This document shows positions 1-9,425 of a DNA stretch of 64,000 nt, in pieces. The notes below the pieces were generated by a model. The model saw only the letters and a program-made list of their open reading frames with translations, did not search any database and was not told where the DNA came from. The first letter of the stretch is position 1. Each line of letters begins with the position of its first letter. This DNA is from Flavobacteriaceae bacterium HL-DH10 (GTDB taxonomy: Bacteria; Bacteroidota; Bacteroidia; Flavobacteriales; Flavobacteriaceae), in contig CP134536.1 in assembly GCA_031826515.1 (NCBI GenBank), positions 1,376,001-1,440,000 on the forward strand. The letters are read 5' to 3'. The position numbers were made by a program, and so were the translations under genes.

Positions 1-285
1 AAAGAATTATCACGTTACTCATTAAACACTCTTAAACACCATTTCACCACCCGTTTAAGCACGCAATTATTTAAAAATGTGAGTCAGAACATTATATATA
101 AACATGCCGAACGAACTACAGGCGATAGTTATAATGTATGGGATGCTTCACTAGCTATAAACCTAAAACAATTAGAGTTTACACTAACAGCAAGCAATAT
201 TTTTAATGCCGATTATATCGAAGCTGGTTTTGTACCCATGCCACCGAGCAATTTATTATTTGGATTGAGATACAATCTTAAATAA
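1..285 (+). CDS. TonB-dependent receptor, C-terminal fragment cut by window edge
   Basis: The reading frame is open from base 1 and ends at a TAA at 283-285, so only about the last 94 residues are present. They show alternating hydrophobic and polar strands typical of outer-membrane barrel staves. The terminal strand ends in LLFGLRYNLK, with aromatic and hydrophobic positions as in TonB-dependent receptors, and the ASNIFNADY segment is common just before the last strands of that family. A strong terminator follows at 304-334. The substrate cannot be read from this fragment; lying before bioB is not enough to call it a biotin receptor. Confidence 0.75.
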   Translation, partial: KELSRYSLNTLKHHFTTRLSTQLFKNVSQNIIYKHAERTTGDSYNVWDASLAINLKQLEFTLTASNIFNADYIEAGFVPMPPSNLLFGLRYNLK

Positions 286-303
286 ATATGATTTAATAAA
301 AAG

Positions 304-334
304 ACCAGATGAAAATCTGGTTTTTTCTTTTTTT
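304..334 (+). terminator. Rho-independent terminator of the receptor gene
   Basis: A perfect 7-bp stem (accagat / atctggt) with a gaaa loop is followed by a long T-rich run. It lies 19 bases after the receptor stop codon and separates it from bioB. Confidence 0.85.
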
Positions 335-417
335 ATAATCTTTAAAAACACTGACTTAAAAAGTAAAGTGATGGCTACTCCTACTAAATATGGTTTTTAA
401 AGTTAAATTAATTTTAC

Positions 418-1500
418 ATGAACGAAACTAAACACAACTGGACAAAAGAAGAAATTCTAGATATTTATAACAAACCATTAATGGAGTTGCTTTACAAAGC
501 AGCTACAGTGCATCGCTTACACCATGATCCAAATACAGTTCAAGTAAGTACTTTGGTCTCTATTAAAACAGGAGGATGTTCTGAAGATTGTGGATATTGT
601 CCCCAAGCAGCTCGTTATCATACCAATATTGAAGGAAATGATTTAATGAGTGTCCAACAAGTAAAAGCACAGGCATTACGTGCCAAATCTGGCGGAAGTT
701 CGCGTGTGTGCATGGGAGCAGCTTGGAGAAACGTAAAAGATGGAGAAGAATTTGACCAAGTGTTAGAAATGGTGCGAACCATTAATAAACTTGACATGGA
801 GGTATGCTGCACATTAGGCATGATTACCAAAAACCAAGCACAACGATTAGCCGAAGCTGGTCTGTATGCATATAATCATAATTTAGACTCCTCTGAGGAG
901 TATTATAAAGAAGTCATTTCTACACGAGGTTATCAAGATAGACTAGATACTATTAATAATGTGCGTAAAACCAATGTAACGGTTTGTTCTGGTGGCATTA
1001 TTGGTATGGGTGAAAGTACTGAAGATAGAGCAGGGATGCTTGTTTCTCTTTCTACATTAAATCCACAACCAGAATCGACTCCTATAAATGCATTGGTTGC
1101 TGTAGAAGGCACGCCATTAGAAAACCAACAACCCGTTTCTATTTGGGACATGGTACGTATGGTTGCTACAACACGTATTGTAATGCCTGAAACACAAGTA
1201 CGTTTAAGTGCTGGAAGAACACAAATGTCTAGAGAAGGACAAGCCATGTGTTTTTTTGCTGGTGCTAACTCTATTTTTGCGGGAGATAAATTATTAACAA
1301 CTCCAAACCCTGATGTAAATGAAGACCTAAAAATGTTTGAGTTGTTAGGGTTGAATCCGCAAAAACCTTTTACTAAAAAAGTACAACCAAAAACGGTTGA
1401 AGCTGCAGAATCTCAATATGAAGCATTAGGTGAAAAACCAAAATGGACACGCCCTAAACATACTATAGAGCGTAATGAATTGGCAAAAAAAAAATGCTAA
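418..1500 (+). CDS. bioB: Biotin synthase (radical SAM)
   Basis: This enzyme inserts sulfur into dethiobiotin in the last step of biotin synthesis, in the cytoplasm. The radical-SAM cysteine motif CSEDCGYC is at residues 54-61 (C54, C58, C61) and binds the 4Fe-4S cluster. Downstream conserved features include YNHNLDSS, the GGIIGMGE segment and RLSAGR, which carries the arginine that binds the auxiliary 2Fe-2S cluster. At 360 aa it is about the normal family length, with a short lysine-rich tail. The ATG at 418 is the only reasonable start. No other biotin genes are next to it, which is common in Flavobacteriia. Confidence 0.97.
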   Translation: MNETKHNWTKEEILDIYNKPLMELLYKAATVHRLHHDPNTVQVSTLVSIKTGGCSEDCGYCPQAARYHTNIEGNDLMSVQQVKAQALRAKSGGSSRVCMGAAWRNVKDGEEFDQVLEMVRTINKLDMEVCCTLGMITKNQAQRLAEAGLYAYNHNLDSSEEYYKEVISTRGYQDRLDTINNVRKTNVTVCSGGIIGMGESTEDRAGMLVSLSTLNPQPESTPINALVAVEGTPLENQQPVSIWDMVRMVATTRIVMPETQVRLSAGRTQMSREGQAMCFFAGANSIFAGDKLLTTPNPDVNEDLKMFELLGLNPQKPFTKKVQPKTVEAAESQYEALGEKPKWTRPKHTIERNELAKKKC

Positions 1501-1614
1501 AACGATTAAATAAATAGAAATCAACTAATAAAGTCCGACCTGAAAGGTAACACCCAAACCCGATTTAAGTTTAGTAGCATTTTATTAACTTTACAAATCT
1601 AAATTTATTGTGCC

Positions 1615-2475
1615 TTGTCATTAAACCTTCAAGATATTCCTCGTGTAAAAACCATTACCAAGGAGGACTTTTTAAAACACTATTTTAAACCGCAAAAACC
1701 TGTGGTGATTGAGCGTTTAATAGACCATTGGCCTGCTTATAGCAAATGGAATTTAGACTATATGAAATCCATAGGCGGAGACATTACTATTCCGCTTTAT
1801 GATGATAGACCTGTAGATTATAAAGATGGTTTTAATGAGCCTCATGCCAAAATGAAACTAGGCAATTATATAGATTTATTGAAAACTGAACCCACTAAAT
1901 ACCGTATTTTTTTATGGAATGCCATTAAGGAAATACCAGCATTACAAAAAGATTTTTCGTTTCCAGATTTTGGCTTACGCCTTATGAAAGGGATTCCGAT
2001 GTTGTTTTTTGGCGGAACAGAATCGCACACCTTTATGCATTATGACATTGATTTAGCTAATATTTTTCATTTTCATTTTGAAGGTAAAAAGCAGGTTATT
2101 TTATTTGACCAAAATCAGAATGATTTTTTATATAAAATTCCGCATTCGCTAATTACTCGTGAAGATATCGATTTTAACAATCCAGATTTTGAAAAATGGC
2201 CCATGCTTAAAAAAGCTAAAGGTTATAAAACAGAACTAAATCATGGTGAAATTTTATATATGCCCGAAGGCTATTGGCATTATATGCGCTATAAAACTCC
2301 AGGTTTTTCTATGAGTCTACGTGCTATTGCTAGAAATCCGAAAAACTTTAGTAAAGCTGTTTATAATTTGGTTATTATGCGGAGTTTTGATAACATGATG
2401 CGCCGAATTAAAGGACAGAAATGGATTGATTGGAAAAACGAGCAAGCTGTTATAAATACCCATAAAGGTTTATAA
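1615..2475 (+). CDS. Cupin-like / JmjC-domain protein
   Basis: This 286-aa soluble protein resembles the cupin_8 (JmjC-like) Fe(II)/2-oxoglutarate oxygenases. The N-terminal PVVIERLIDHWPA segment is typical of the family. A likely metal motif is the H-x-D around residues 141-143 (MHYDID), with a distal histidine in YMPEGYWHYM around residue 222. Bacterial members may hydroxylate proteins or small molecules; no substrate can be assigned here. The start is a TTG at 1615; no in-frame ATG lies before the conserved N-terminus. It is separated from bioB by 114 bases without an obvious terminator, so co-transcription is possible. Confidence 0.8.
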   Translation: MSLNLQDIPRVKTITKEDFLKHYFKPQKPVVIERLIDHWPAYSKWNLDYMKSIGGDITIPLYDDRPVDYKDGFNEPHAKMKLGNYIDLLKTEPTKYRIFLWNAIKEIPALQKDFSFPDFGLRLMKGIPMLFFGGTESHTFMHYDIDLANIFHFHFEGKKQVILFDQNQNDFLYKIPHSLITREDIDFNNPDFEKWPMLKKAKGYKTELNHGEILYMPEGYWHYMRYKTPGFSMSLRAIARNPKNFSKAVYNLVIMRSFDNMMRRIKGQKWIDWKNEQAVINTHKGL

Positions 2476-2535
2476 ACAATACTTACTTTTTTTGCAAAAC
2501 TTGTAATATATTTGCTCATTAAATTTTAAACTCAA

Positions 2536-3030
2536 ATGATGCAAAAATTAATTTTATTAGTAACTATTCTTAGTGTAACCCTTATAAATGCTCAAGCTTT
2601 TATAGGTAATAATGACAATAAATTTCAAGTAGGAGCTAATTTTCAAAATAATGCTACTGGTATTAATTTAAGTTATGATTTTGGTGTTGGTCCAAACATG
2701 TCATTTGGGATATCATCTACTTATGCATTAAGTGTAAATGAAATTATTGATGCCAATTTTGGCGATCGTTTTGATATTAAAGGACGCTTTAATGCTAATT
2801 TAGGAAATGTCATTAATCTTGATGAAAATTTTGATGTTTATCCAGGATTAAATTTAAGTCTTAAAAATTTTGGTGGTCACTTAGGAGCGCGATACTTTTT
2901 TTCTGATGGTTTTGGCCTTTTTACAGAACTTAATATACCATTAGCAAAATATAACAAAGATATTTTAACACCCGCAGAAAAATTATACAACCAGTTTACA
3001 GTTAATTTCGGTGCTGCTTTTAGCTTATAA
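2536..3030 (+). CDS. Small outer-membrane beta-barrel protein
   Basis: This 164-aa protein begins with a clear signal peptide (residues 1-20, ending INAQA). The rest alternates hydrophobic and polar residues with glycine and aromatic turns (INLSYDFGVGPNMSFGISS) and ends with a terminal strand closing in phenylalanine and leucine (FTVNFGAAFSL). This is typical of small porin-like barrels. Its family looks Flavobacteriia-specific and I cannot assign a function. Two consecutive ATGs start the gene; the first was chosen. It ends just before a bidirectional terminator shared with recX. Confidence 0.7.
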   Translation: MMQKLILLVTILSVTLINAQAFIGNNDNKFQVGANFQNNATGINLSYDFGVGPNMSFGISSTYALSVNEIIDANFGDRFDIKGRFNANLGNVINLDENFDVYPGLNLSLKNFGGHLGARYFFSDGFGLFTELNIPLAKYNKDILTPAEKLYNQFTVNFGAAFSL

Positions 3031-3047
3031 AGCTAGTTTTAAATAAT

Positions 3048-3085
3048 AAAAAAGCGGAAAACTTTATTGTTTTCCGCTTTTTTTT
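3048..3085. terminator. Bidirectional terminator between convergent genes
   Basis: A 13-bp stem (aaaagcggaaaac / gttttccgctttt) with a 6-base loop has A-runs and T-runs on both sides. It serves the rightward barrel gene and the leftward recX. Confidence 0.9.
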
Positions 3086-3113
3086 GTTACGCTTTTTAAA
3101 GAAAAAATATGCT

Positions 3114-3587
3114 TTATTTTATAAGTTCATTAGCTTTTTCGTATACCAAATATGGCTCCCAACCTCTGTACAAAAAATAATCAATAAACTTTTTCCTTTT
3201 CTTATAAATATTAGTTTCTTTAAGTAAATTCGCTCTTTTTTCGGCCAAACCATCGAAAACTTCGACATACTCCTCGTTTTCAATTTCTGAAATAGCAAGA
3301 TTTATATTACATTTGGATACGTTTTTTTTCTTAAGCTCGAAAGATAAACGGTTGATTCCCCAACTCTTAATTCTAAACTTACCCTGAACAAATGTTTTGG
3401 CAAAACGTTCTTCATTTAGAAAGTTATGCTTTATTAGGTGCACAATAATAACATCTATAGCTTCGGGTATCATATACATACCCTCAAGCTTTTGCCTTAC
3501 TTCTTGATGACACCGCTCTTGATACGCACAATAATGCTCTAATTTTTTAGTGGCTTCTTGTACTGTATATGTTTTTTTGGTTTGCAT
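3114..3587 (-). CDS. recX: Regulatory protein RecX
   Basis: RecX binds RecA filaments and restrains recombination and the SOS response. The 157 aa are all-helical and built of three-helix repeats. The first carries the family pattern around residues 8-35 (ATKKLEHYCAYQERCHQEV). The middle repeat has HLIKHNFLNEERFAKTFVQ at 68-86, followed by KSWGINRLSFELKKK, the usual RecX W-G-x-x-(R/K)-I-x-x-x-L-x-x-K region. Length is normal for Bacteroidota. recA is not nearby. Its terminator is shared with the convergent upstream gene. Confidence 0.93.
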   Translation of the reverse strand: MQTKKTYTVQEATKKLEHYCAYQERCHQEVRQKLEGMYMIPEAIDVIIVHLIKHNFLNEERFAKTFVQGKFRIKSWGINRLSFELKKKNVSKCNINLAISEIENEEYVEVFDGLAEKRANLLKETNIYKKRKKFIDYFLYRGWEPYLVYEKANELIK

Positions 3588-3672
3588 AGCACTTCAAAAA
3601 TAACAATAGATACATTAATAATTAGTATAAAATTTATAAAAGCCAAATCCTTAGATTAAAAAACTTAATGGT

Positions 3673-6210
3673 ATGAGGAAAATTACTTTACTAATAATAT
3701 TGCTTTTAGTTTGTAGAGTTGGGTTAGGACAAACCTCATTATCTGCTGGAGATATTGCTATAACTGGTTTTAATTCCGATGACCCAGACCAAATTTCTTT
3801 TGTATTATTAACAGATGTACTTAACACAACCACTATTCATTTTACAGATAATGGATGGTTAAATTCAGGTGGATTTAGAACTGCAACTTCTGAAGGCGTT
3901 ATATCTTGGTCTGCAACTTCCGATTTAGTTTGTGGCACTGAAATAATTATTATTGATACAAACTCCATATCTCCCAATACTTACTCCGCAACTAGTGGAA
4001 CAGTAACTGAAACATCCTTAGGTTTTGCACTAAATACTATTAGTGGAGATCAAATTTTAGCTTACCAAGGTACAGATATATCTCCGACGTTTATTTACGC
4101 AGTCAATTTTGATGGAGCAGGTTGGACTGATGCCACAAGCACAAATGATTCTGCCCTTCCAACTGGACTTACAGATGGTATTAATGCTATTAATTTAGGA
4201 CAAATTGACAATGCCGTTTATGACTGTTCAACGACTTCCGATACATCTTTGGTTTTAGGTGCAGTATCAACTTTTGGAAATTGGATTTTAGACGATAGTC
4301 CATTAACAACAGGAGGTTGCTACTACTCTTGTGCATCATGCTCTGGTGGCACAGTAACATGGGATGGAACAATATGGAGTGGAACGCCAGATGTAACAAC
4401 ACAAGTTATAATTACTTCTAATTATAATACGACAAACGGAGGAAATGAAGTGAGCTTTAGCGCCTGTGCTCTTAAAGTTGAAAATGGAGCTACATTAAAC
4501 ATCGCAGATAATGATTATGTTGAAGTTCAAAATGATTTAACTGTTGATTCAGGAGGTGTTATTACGGTTCAGCCTTATGGGGCTTTTATTCAAAATGATG
4601 ATTCTAGTAACGTAACAAATAATGGTTCAATATCTGTAATAAAGGAAACGGCACCTTTAAATGCTTGGTATGAATACACCTATTGGAGTTCCCCTGTTTC
4701 TGGAGAAACTATTAGCCAAGGATTATTTGAATCTGAAACTTCAAGACGCTTTAAATTTAATGCACAAAACTTCTTAGATTCTACAGCTGAAACTGAAAAC
4801 GACAATACGACTATTGCTGGACAAGACGATATAGATGATGATGGTAATGATTGGCAATGGGTTACAGGAAGCACTGTAATGCAGGCCGGCATTGGATATG
4901 CTGCTACACACTCTAAGACATTTTTTACTGGTCCACCAATGAGTACTCCACCATATAATTTTGAATATATTTTTGATGGAGCTTTTAACAATGGTGTTAT
5001 TACAACTCCTATATACAGAAATGACTATGAAAGTAATGATAGCAATTGGAATTTAATAGGAAACCCATATCCTTCTGCTATTGATGCTAATTTATTTTTA
5101 GCAGCCAATTCTAGTGTTGCTCAAGACATTACGGGTACTAGTTATAGTGGAACCGGTTATACAGATGGCGCTATCTATTTATGGTCTCAAAACACGGCGC
5201 CTTCAGCAACGGCAAATGGTAATGAAAAATTTAATTTTTCAGCCTCTGATTATGCCATTATTAATGGAACTGGTAGTAATGCGGGAGGTGATGGATTAAC
5301 ACCAAATAGATTTATACCTTCAGGTCAAGGGTTTTTTATCGCTATGTTAAATACTGCTACACCTGTTTCAACAAGTGTTAATGGAGATGGTCATACTATT
5401 TCACAAGGCACAGTTGTTTTTAATAATGCCATGCGCGTAAAAGGAACGACAGATAATAGTCAGTTTTTCAAAAATTCAAACACTAAATCTAAAACCTCTA
5501 CATCTGCCATTAATAAACTTTGGATTAATTTAACCTCTAATAATGGGGTGTTTAACCAGACACTTATAGGTTATTTAAAAGGAGCAACCAATAGTGACGA
5601 TGGCTCATATTTTGATGCTATAAAAAATACGGCTTCAGGAACATCTGCTATTCTATACTCCACCATTGAAGGGTCTGATAAAATATTTGCTATTCAAGGA
5701 AAAGCTGAAAATAGTCTAACAAAAGATGAAGTGATTTCATTAGGGTTTGATACCAGTATTGACGTACCAACTATTTACAAATTATCTGTTTCTAAATTAG
5801 AAGGCAACTTTTTACATTGTAATACTATTTATTTAAATGATACTTTAACAGGTACAACTCATAACTTATCTACATCTGATTATAACTTTACATCGGAAGT
5901 TGGAACGTTTAACAATCGTTTTAAAATTAGCTTTACTGCTAAAGCTTTAGCTATAGAAGATAACTTATTAGGTACTAAATCACTAAAAATTATTCAGTTA
6001 GATAATGACACTATTCAGTTTAGCACTTCAAATAACTTAAGTATTAAATCAGTTCGTGTTTTTGACTTGTTAGGCAGAGAACTTTATAATTTAAAAGGTA
6101 ATAGTCGTACTGAAATTTACAAATTTTATAACTTAAACAATGCAGTTTATATTGCTAAAGTTGAATTGTCTAACGGTATTATTATTACTAAAAAAAGTAT
6201 TAAAAACTAA
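3673..6210 (+). CDS. Secreted protein with type IX sorting domain
   Basis: This 845-aa protein has a signal peptide (residues 1-19, ending GLGQ) and a C-terminal T9SS type A sorting domain. The last ~75 residues contain the diagnostic pattern: a KSVRVFDLLGRELYNL strand, then AVYIAKVELSNG and a final KK-rich strand. The long middle is rich in Thr, Ser, Asn and Gly and looks like tandem beta-sandwich domains; it begins with DIAITGFNSDDPDQ, a start seen in lamin-tail-like surface domains. It is therefore exported through T9SS and attached to or released from the surface. No catalytic motif is recognisable, so its role (adhesin or surface layer) is open. Confidence 0.85.
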   Translation: MRKITLLIILLLVCRVGLGQTSLSAGDIAITGFNSDDPDQISFVLLTDVLNTTTIHFTDNGWLNSGGFRTATSEGVISWSATSDLVCGTEIIIIDTNSISPNTYSATSGTVTETSLGFALNTISGDQILAYQGTDISPTFIYAVNFDGAGWTDATSTNDSALPTGLTDGINAINLGQIDNAVYDCSTTSDTSLVLGAVSTFGNWILDDSPLTTGGCYYSCASCSGGTVTWDGTIWSGTPDVTTQVIITSNYNTTNGGNEVSFSACALKVENGATLNIADNDYVEVQNDLTVDSGGVITVQPYGAFIQNDDSSNVTNNGSISVIKETAPLNAWYEYTYWSSPVSGETISQGLFESETSRRFKFNAQNFLDSTAETENDNTTIAGQDDIDDDGNDWQWVTGSTVMQAGIGYAATHSKTFFTGPPMSTPPYNFEYIFDGAFNNGVITTPIYRNDYESNDSNWNLIGNPYPSAIDANLFLAANSSVAQDITGTSYSGTGYTDGAIYLWSQNTAPSATANGNEKFNFSASDYAIINGTGSNAGGDGLTPNRFIPSGQGFFIAMLNTATPVSTSVNGDGHTISQGTVVFNNAMRVKGTTDNSQFFKNSNTKSKTSTSAINKLWINLTSNNGVFNQTLIGYLKGATNSDDGSYFDAIKNTASGTSAILYSTIEGSDKIFAIQGKAENSLTKDEVISLGFDTSIDVPTIYKLSVSKLEGNFLHCNTIYLNDTLTGTTHNLSTSDYNFTSEVGTFNNRFKISFTAKALAIEDNLLGTKSLKIIQLDNDTIQFSTSNNLSIKSVRVFDLLGRELYNLKGNSRTEIYKFYNLNNAVYIAKVELSNGIIITKKSIKN

Positions 6211-6294
6211 CTTATCTATAGGAAAATTAAAAATCTCATAAAGCCATCTTTATAGCAATTAACAGATTCTTAATCATACTTTCTCGCAATCACG

Positions 6295-8703
6295 TTATAA
6301 ACTATATTTTAGAGACAAAATAAAGTTTCTTCCTGCTGCTGCAATACCTGATGAATACGTTTTATAACGTTGATTGCTTATATTTTCTAAACTAGCAGTT
6401 AGTGTTGTAGAATTAGTTAATTGATATTGGCTTCTTAAATTAAATGTATACCAAGATGGACTGTATGGGTTTCCGTTAGAATCTAATGCATAGATATAAT
6501 CTTTTTCTATTTCAGAAGGTGCCAATTGATTAAAAGATAATTCGTTATTATAATTTAGAAAAAAATCAAACTTTAAGCTTTTATTAGTCCAAATTACATG
6601 GGTATTTCCAAAATAAGGCGCCACATGTCTTATAGGCACTTCTATACCATCATTTTCTTCGGTTCCTCCAATAATACTATACTGTGATGTTAATTTTAAT
6701 TTATTTGTAATAGGCATTTTCAACCCGACTTCAAACCCGTAAATCCATGCTTTTGAAGCGTTTTGCATGGCTTGTACATTACTTAATTCGCCATCATAAA
6801 TAATTTCTGTGTTGCCATTTAAATTATAATCTCTTCGCACTAAAGCATTATCTAAATAGGTATAATATGTACTCATATCTAGAATAAGTTTCTGACTAAA
6901 ATTCAATTTTAAACCTAACTCGCCACCATAAGCATACTCGGGTCTTAATGTTTCATTGGGCACAACTACCGAGCCTGGTTCCGAATCGAACACCTTTCCT
7001 ATATCATCAATATTTGGCGCTCTAAAAGCAGACGATGCATTTAATTTCCATTGCATTATATTATTTGGCGACCAACTTAAGCCCGCAGTTCCAGTAAGGG
7101 CTCCAGCTTCATTTTTTGAAGACTCAAAAGGTAAGTTTAAATACACATTATTTGCTTGAAAATTAGCTTTAGAAACTACATGATTAAAGCGTAAACCAGA
7201 CTGAAATATAAATTTAGGATTTGGTTTGTATTTAAGACTTGTATAAACAGCTGCCGATTGCCAACTTGCACCATTGGGATACCTAGAAACTGTTGGAGAT
7301 ATTAGATTCGTAGAAATATTTTCTTCTTCACCATGAGACATAATTTTATTATAAACATATTCTAGACCATAAAAGAATTGTGTTTTATAACTTAGAGTTT
7401 TTTCAAAATCTAAATTAAAAGAATAAGCATCAACAGCTTCTTCTCGAACACTTCTGATTTCGGATTGAAAATCACGATCCATCCTACTCTCTTGAAAATT
7501 TTGATAGGCTAAAGTTGCTTTAATCTTATCGTATAAATTTGAGTTACTACTTAATTTAGTAACCTGTAAATTAGACATAAACCATTTTTGTGGTCCGTAG
7601 CTCCATTCTGCCGATCGTAACAAGCCTTTTTTATAACGAATTAAACGATCGTATCTTGGCGTATTTGAAGTTGTCGTGTAAAATAACCCTAAATTAAAGC
7701 TTAAATTTTCAGAAGGTTCATATCGTACCTTTTGCATCATATTAAGTTGATTATAACCCGATTCTCGTTGAACAAAAGGGTTGCTATTTTTTATAATAAC
7801 ATCTCCTGCATTGGTCGTCAAAACAAATTCTGGTCTTAAATATTCATCAGGTCCATATTTACCCATTTTTAAATCGCCAAAACTCGTATAACTCGCATTA
7901 GTTACAAATGCCCATTTTTTATATCCTAAATTAAAATCGAAATGTCCGGTTTTTTCATCACTTGCAGTTGCGTATCTTACAATGATATTTGATTTAAGCA
8001 ATAACGAATCTGCATAAGACAATCTTGGTTTTTGAGTATAAAAACTCATAACACCTCCAATAGCATCACTCCCATAAATAACAGATCCAGAACCCAAAGT
8101 AACTTCGGTGGTTTGAATTGAAAAAGGATCGATAGCTATAACATTTTGCAAATTACCCCCTCTAAATATGGCATTGTTCATTCTAACACCATCAACCGTA
8201 ATTAATAATCTGTTGGTTGAAAACCCACGAATCATGGGACTTCCACCTCCTAACTGACTTTTCTGAATATAAACTTGCCCTGTATTCTCTAACAAATCGG
8301 CACTTGTTTGTGGATTTGAAAACTGAATACTTTCTGGTGTTATACTCACTATTTTTTGAGGAATATCTTTTTTGCTTTGTTCAAACTTTGAAGCCGAAAT
8401 AACAATTTCTTCGAGTCCTTGAGTGTTAGAATTTAAATACACTCGATTTAAAGGTCTCAATTCGGTTTTTACAATTCTTCTTAATATGTGTGAAAGATGT
8501 TTGAAATATATAATTTCTGAATTTGAAAACTCATCTAAATTAGCCTCACCCAAAAAGTTAGTAATTACACTTTTTGTTTTATCTATATTATATATAGCAA
8601 CGCCAATAATGGGTTCGTTTGTGTCTTTACTAAGCACCTTAATATTTTGAGTCTGTGCTGTTATAGCAACAAAAAAGAAACAAAAAAGAAAAAACAACTT
8701 CAT
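6295..8703 (-). CDS. TonB-dependent receptor with carboxypeptidase-like N-domain
   Basis: This 802-aa outer-membrane receptor has a signal peptide (1-17) and a carboxypeptidase-regulatory-like beta-sandwich (about 20-95). The plug domain (about 105-230) contains the SPMIRGFSTNRLLITVDGVR core, and a 22-strand barrel ends in NFILSLKYSL. The plug resembles the heme or vitamin-type TonB receptor group more than SusC, and there is no SusD partner. The transported ligand is unknown. It lies 2 bases downstream of recO and probably belongs to a porZ-recO-receptor transcription unit. Confidence 0.88.
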   Translation of the reverse strand: MKLFFLFCFFFVAITAQTQNIKVLSKDTNEPIIGVAIYNIDKTKSVITNFLGEANLDEFSNSEIIYFKHLSHILRRIVKTELRPLNRVYLNSNTQGLEEIVISASKFEQSKKDIPQKIVSITPESIQFSNPQTSADLLENTGQVYIQKSQLGGGSPMIRGFSTNRLLITVDGVRMNNAIFRGGNLQNVIAIDPFSIQTTEVTLGSGSVIYGSDAIGGVMSFYTQKPRLSYADSLLLKSNIIVRYATASDEKTGHFDFNLGYKKWAFVTNASYTSFGDLKMGKYGPDEYLRPEFVLTTNAGDVIIKNSNPFVQRESGYNQLNMMQKVRYEPSENLSFNLGLFYTTTSNTPRYDRLIRYKKGLLRSAEWSYGPQKWFMSNLQVTKLSSNSNLYDKIKATLAYQNFQESRMDRDFQSEIRSVREEAVDAYSFNLDFEKTLSYKTQFFYGLEYVYNKIMSHGEEENISTNLISPTVSRYPNGASWQSAAVYTSLKYKPNPKFIFQSGLRFNHVVSKANFQANNVYLNLPFESSKNEAGALTGTAGLSWSPNNIMQWKLNASSAFRAPNIDDIGKVFDSEPGSVVVPNETLRPEYAYGGELGLKLNFSQKLILDMSTYYTYLDNALVRRDYNLNGNTEIIYDGELSNVQAMQNASKAWIYGFEVGLKMPITNKLKLTSQYSIIGGTEENDGIEVPIRHVAPYFGNTHVIWTNKSLKFDFFLNYNNELSFNQLAPSEIEKDYIYALDSNGNPYSPSWYTFNLRSQYQLTNSTTLTASLENISNQRYKTYSSGIAAAGRNFILSLKYSL

Positions 8704-8705
8704 GT

Positions 8706-9425
8706 TTAACTAAAAACTTGATTAAATACTTGTAGAGATTTTGACGTTCTAAAACTCCCCAAATGTAATTCAAAATAAAGCAAAATCATATTTAAAAACG
8801 ACTGTCTTTGTTTACCATTTACTTTAACTAAAGATAAGGTATCAAATGTTGTGCCCAAAAGCTGTTTTAGTAAACTAAGATTTTCTCCCTTTATAGAATA
8901 TTTACTTTGTTCTTGTTTTTCAAATTTACCATCACTTAAATTAAAATAATTGAATTCTATGTTTTTTAAATCTGGATAAAACCCCAAGTATTTAGTAAGG
9001 TTAAGCAAAAAAAGTAAATGGAAATTTGAATATTCTGAATGGGCATCAAGCCATTGTAAAGTAGTTTCTATATAACTAAAAAGTATCTCATTTTGCTCTT
9101 CTTCTTTTAAAGCATTTGATAATACCTCAGCTAAAAACATAACAATAGAACCTTTTAAAACATTAGTATGTAAACTCGTGTATAGATGATTTAGCTTTGT
9201 TTCTTTTACAGATTGCAAAGACCTATTATTTTTATAATCTATAACTAATTGTAATTGAGATAGTGGTTGATAATATGCACTTTTTGATTGTCCGCGTTTA
9301 CTTTTAAAAATGCCTCTTAAAATGATACTAACAAGCCCTAATTGTTGTGTATAACATTTTACAATAAGGTCGTTATCTCTATATTTTAGTTTAGATAATA
9401 CTATTGCATTGGTGGTTATTAACAT
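8706..9425 (-). CDS. recO: DNA repair protein RecO
   Basis: RecO helps RecR load RecA onto SSB-coated single strands. The 239-aa protein starts with the OB-fold (residues 1-80: ITTNAIVLSKLKYRDNDLI, then GLVSIILRG) and continues with the helical domain. The four zinc cysteines of some RecO proteins are absent, as is usual in Bacteroidota. The ATG overlaps the stop codon of the upstream porZ-like gene by one base (TAATG), so the two are translationally coupled. This recO-porZ adjacency recurs in the phylum. Confidence 0.92.
   Translation of the reverse strand: MLITTNAIVLSKLKYRDNDLIVKCYTQQLGLVSIILRGIFKSKRGQSKSAYYQPLSQLQLVIDYKNNRSLQSVKETKLNHLYTSLHTNVLKGSIVMFLAEVLSNALKEEEQNEILFSYIETTLQWLDAHSEYSNFHLLFLLNLTKYLGFYPDLKNIEFNYFNLSDGKFEKQEQSKYSIKGENLSLLKQLLGTTFDTLSLVKVNGKQRQSFLNMILLYFELHLGSFRTSKSLQVFNQVFS

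Noticed and set aside
933-1247. Long minus-strand frame inside bioB
   Set aside because: A shadow of bioB codons; bioB is full length with intact motifs. Other antisense frames (e.g. 4680-4991, 40481-40768, 49061-49483) were rejected for the same reason.
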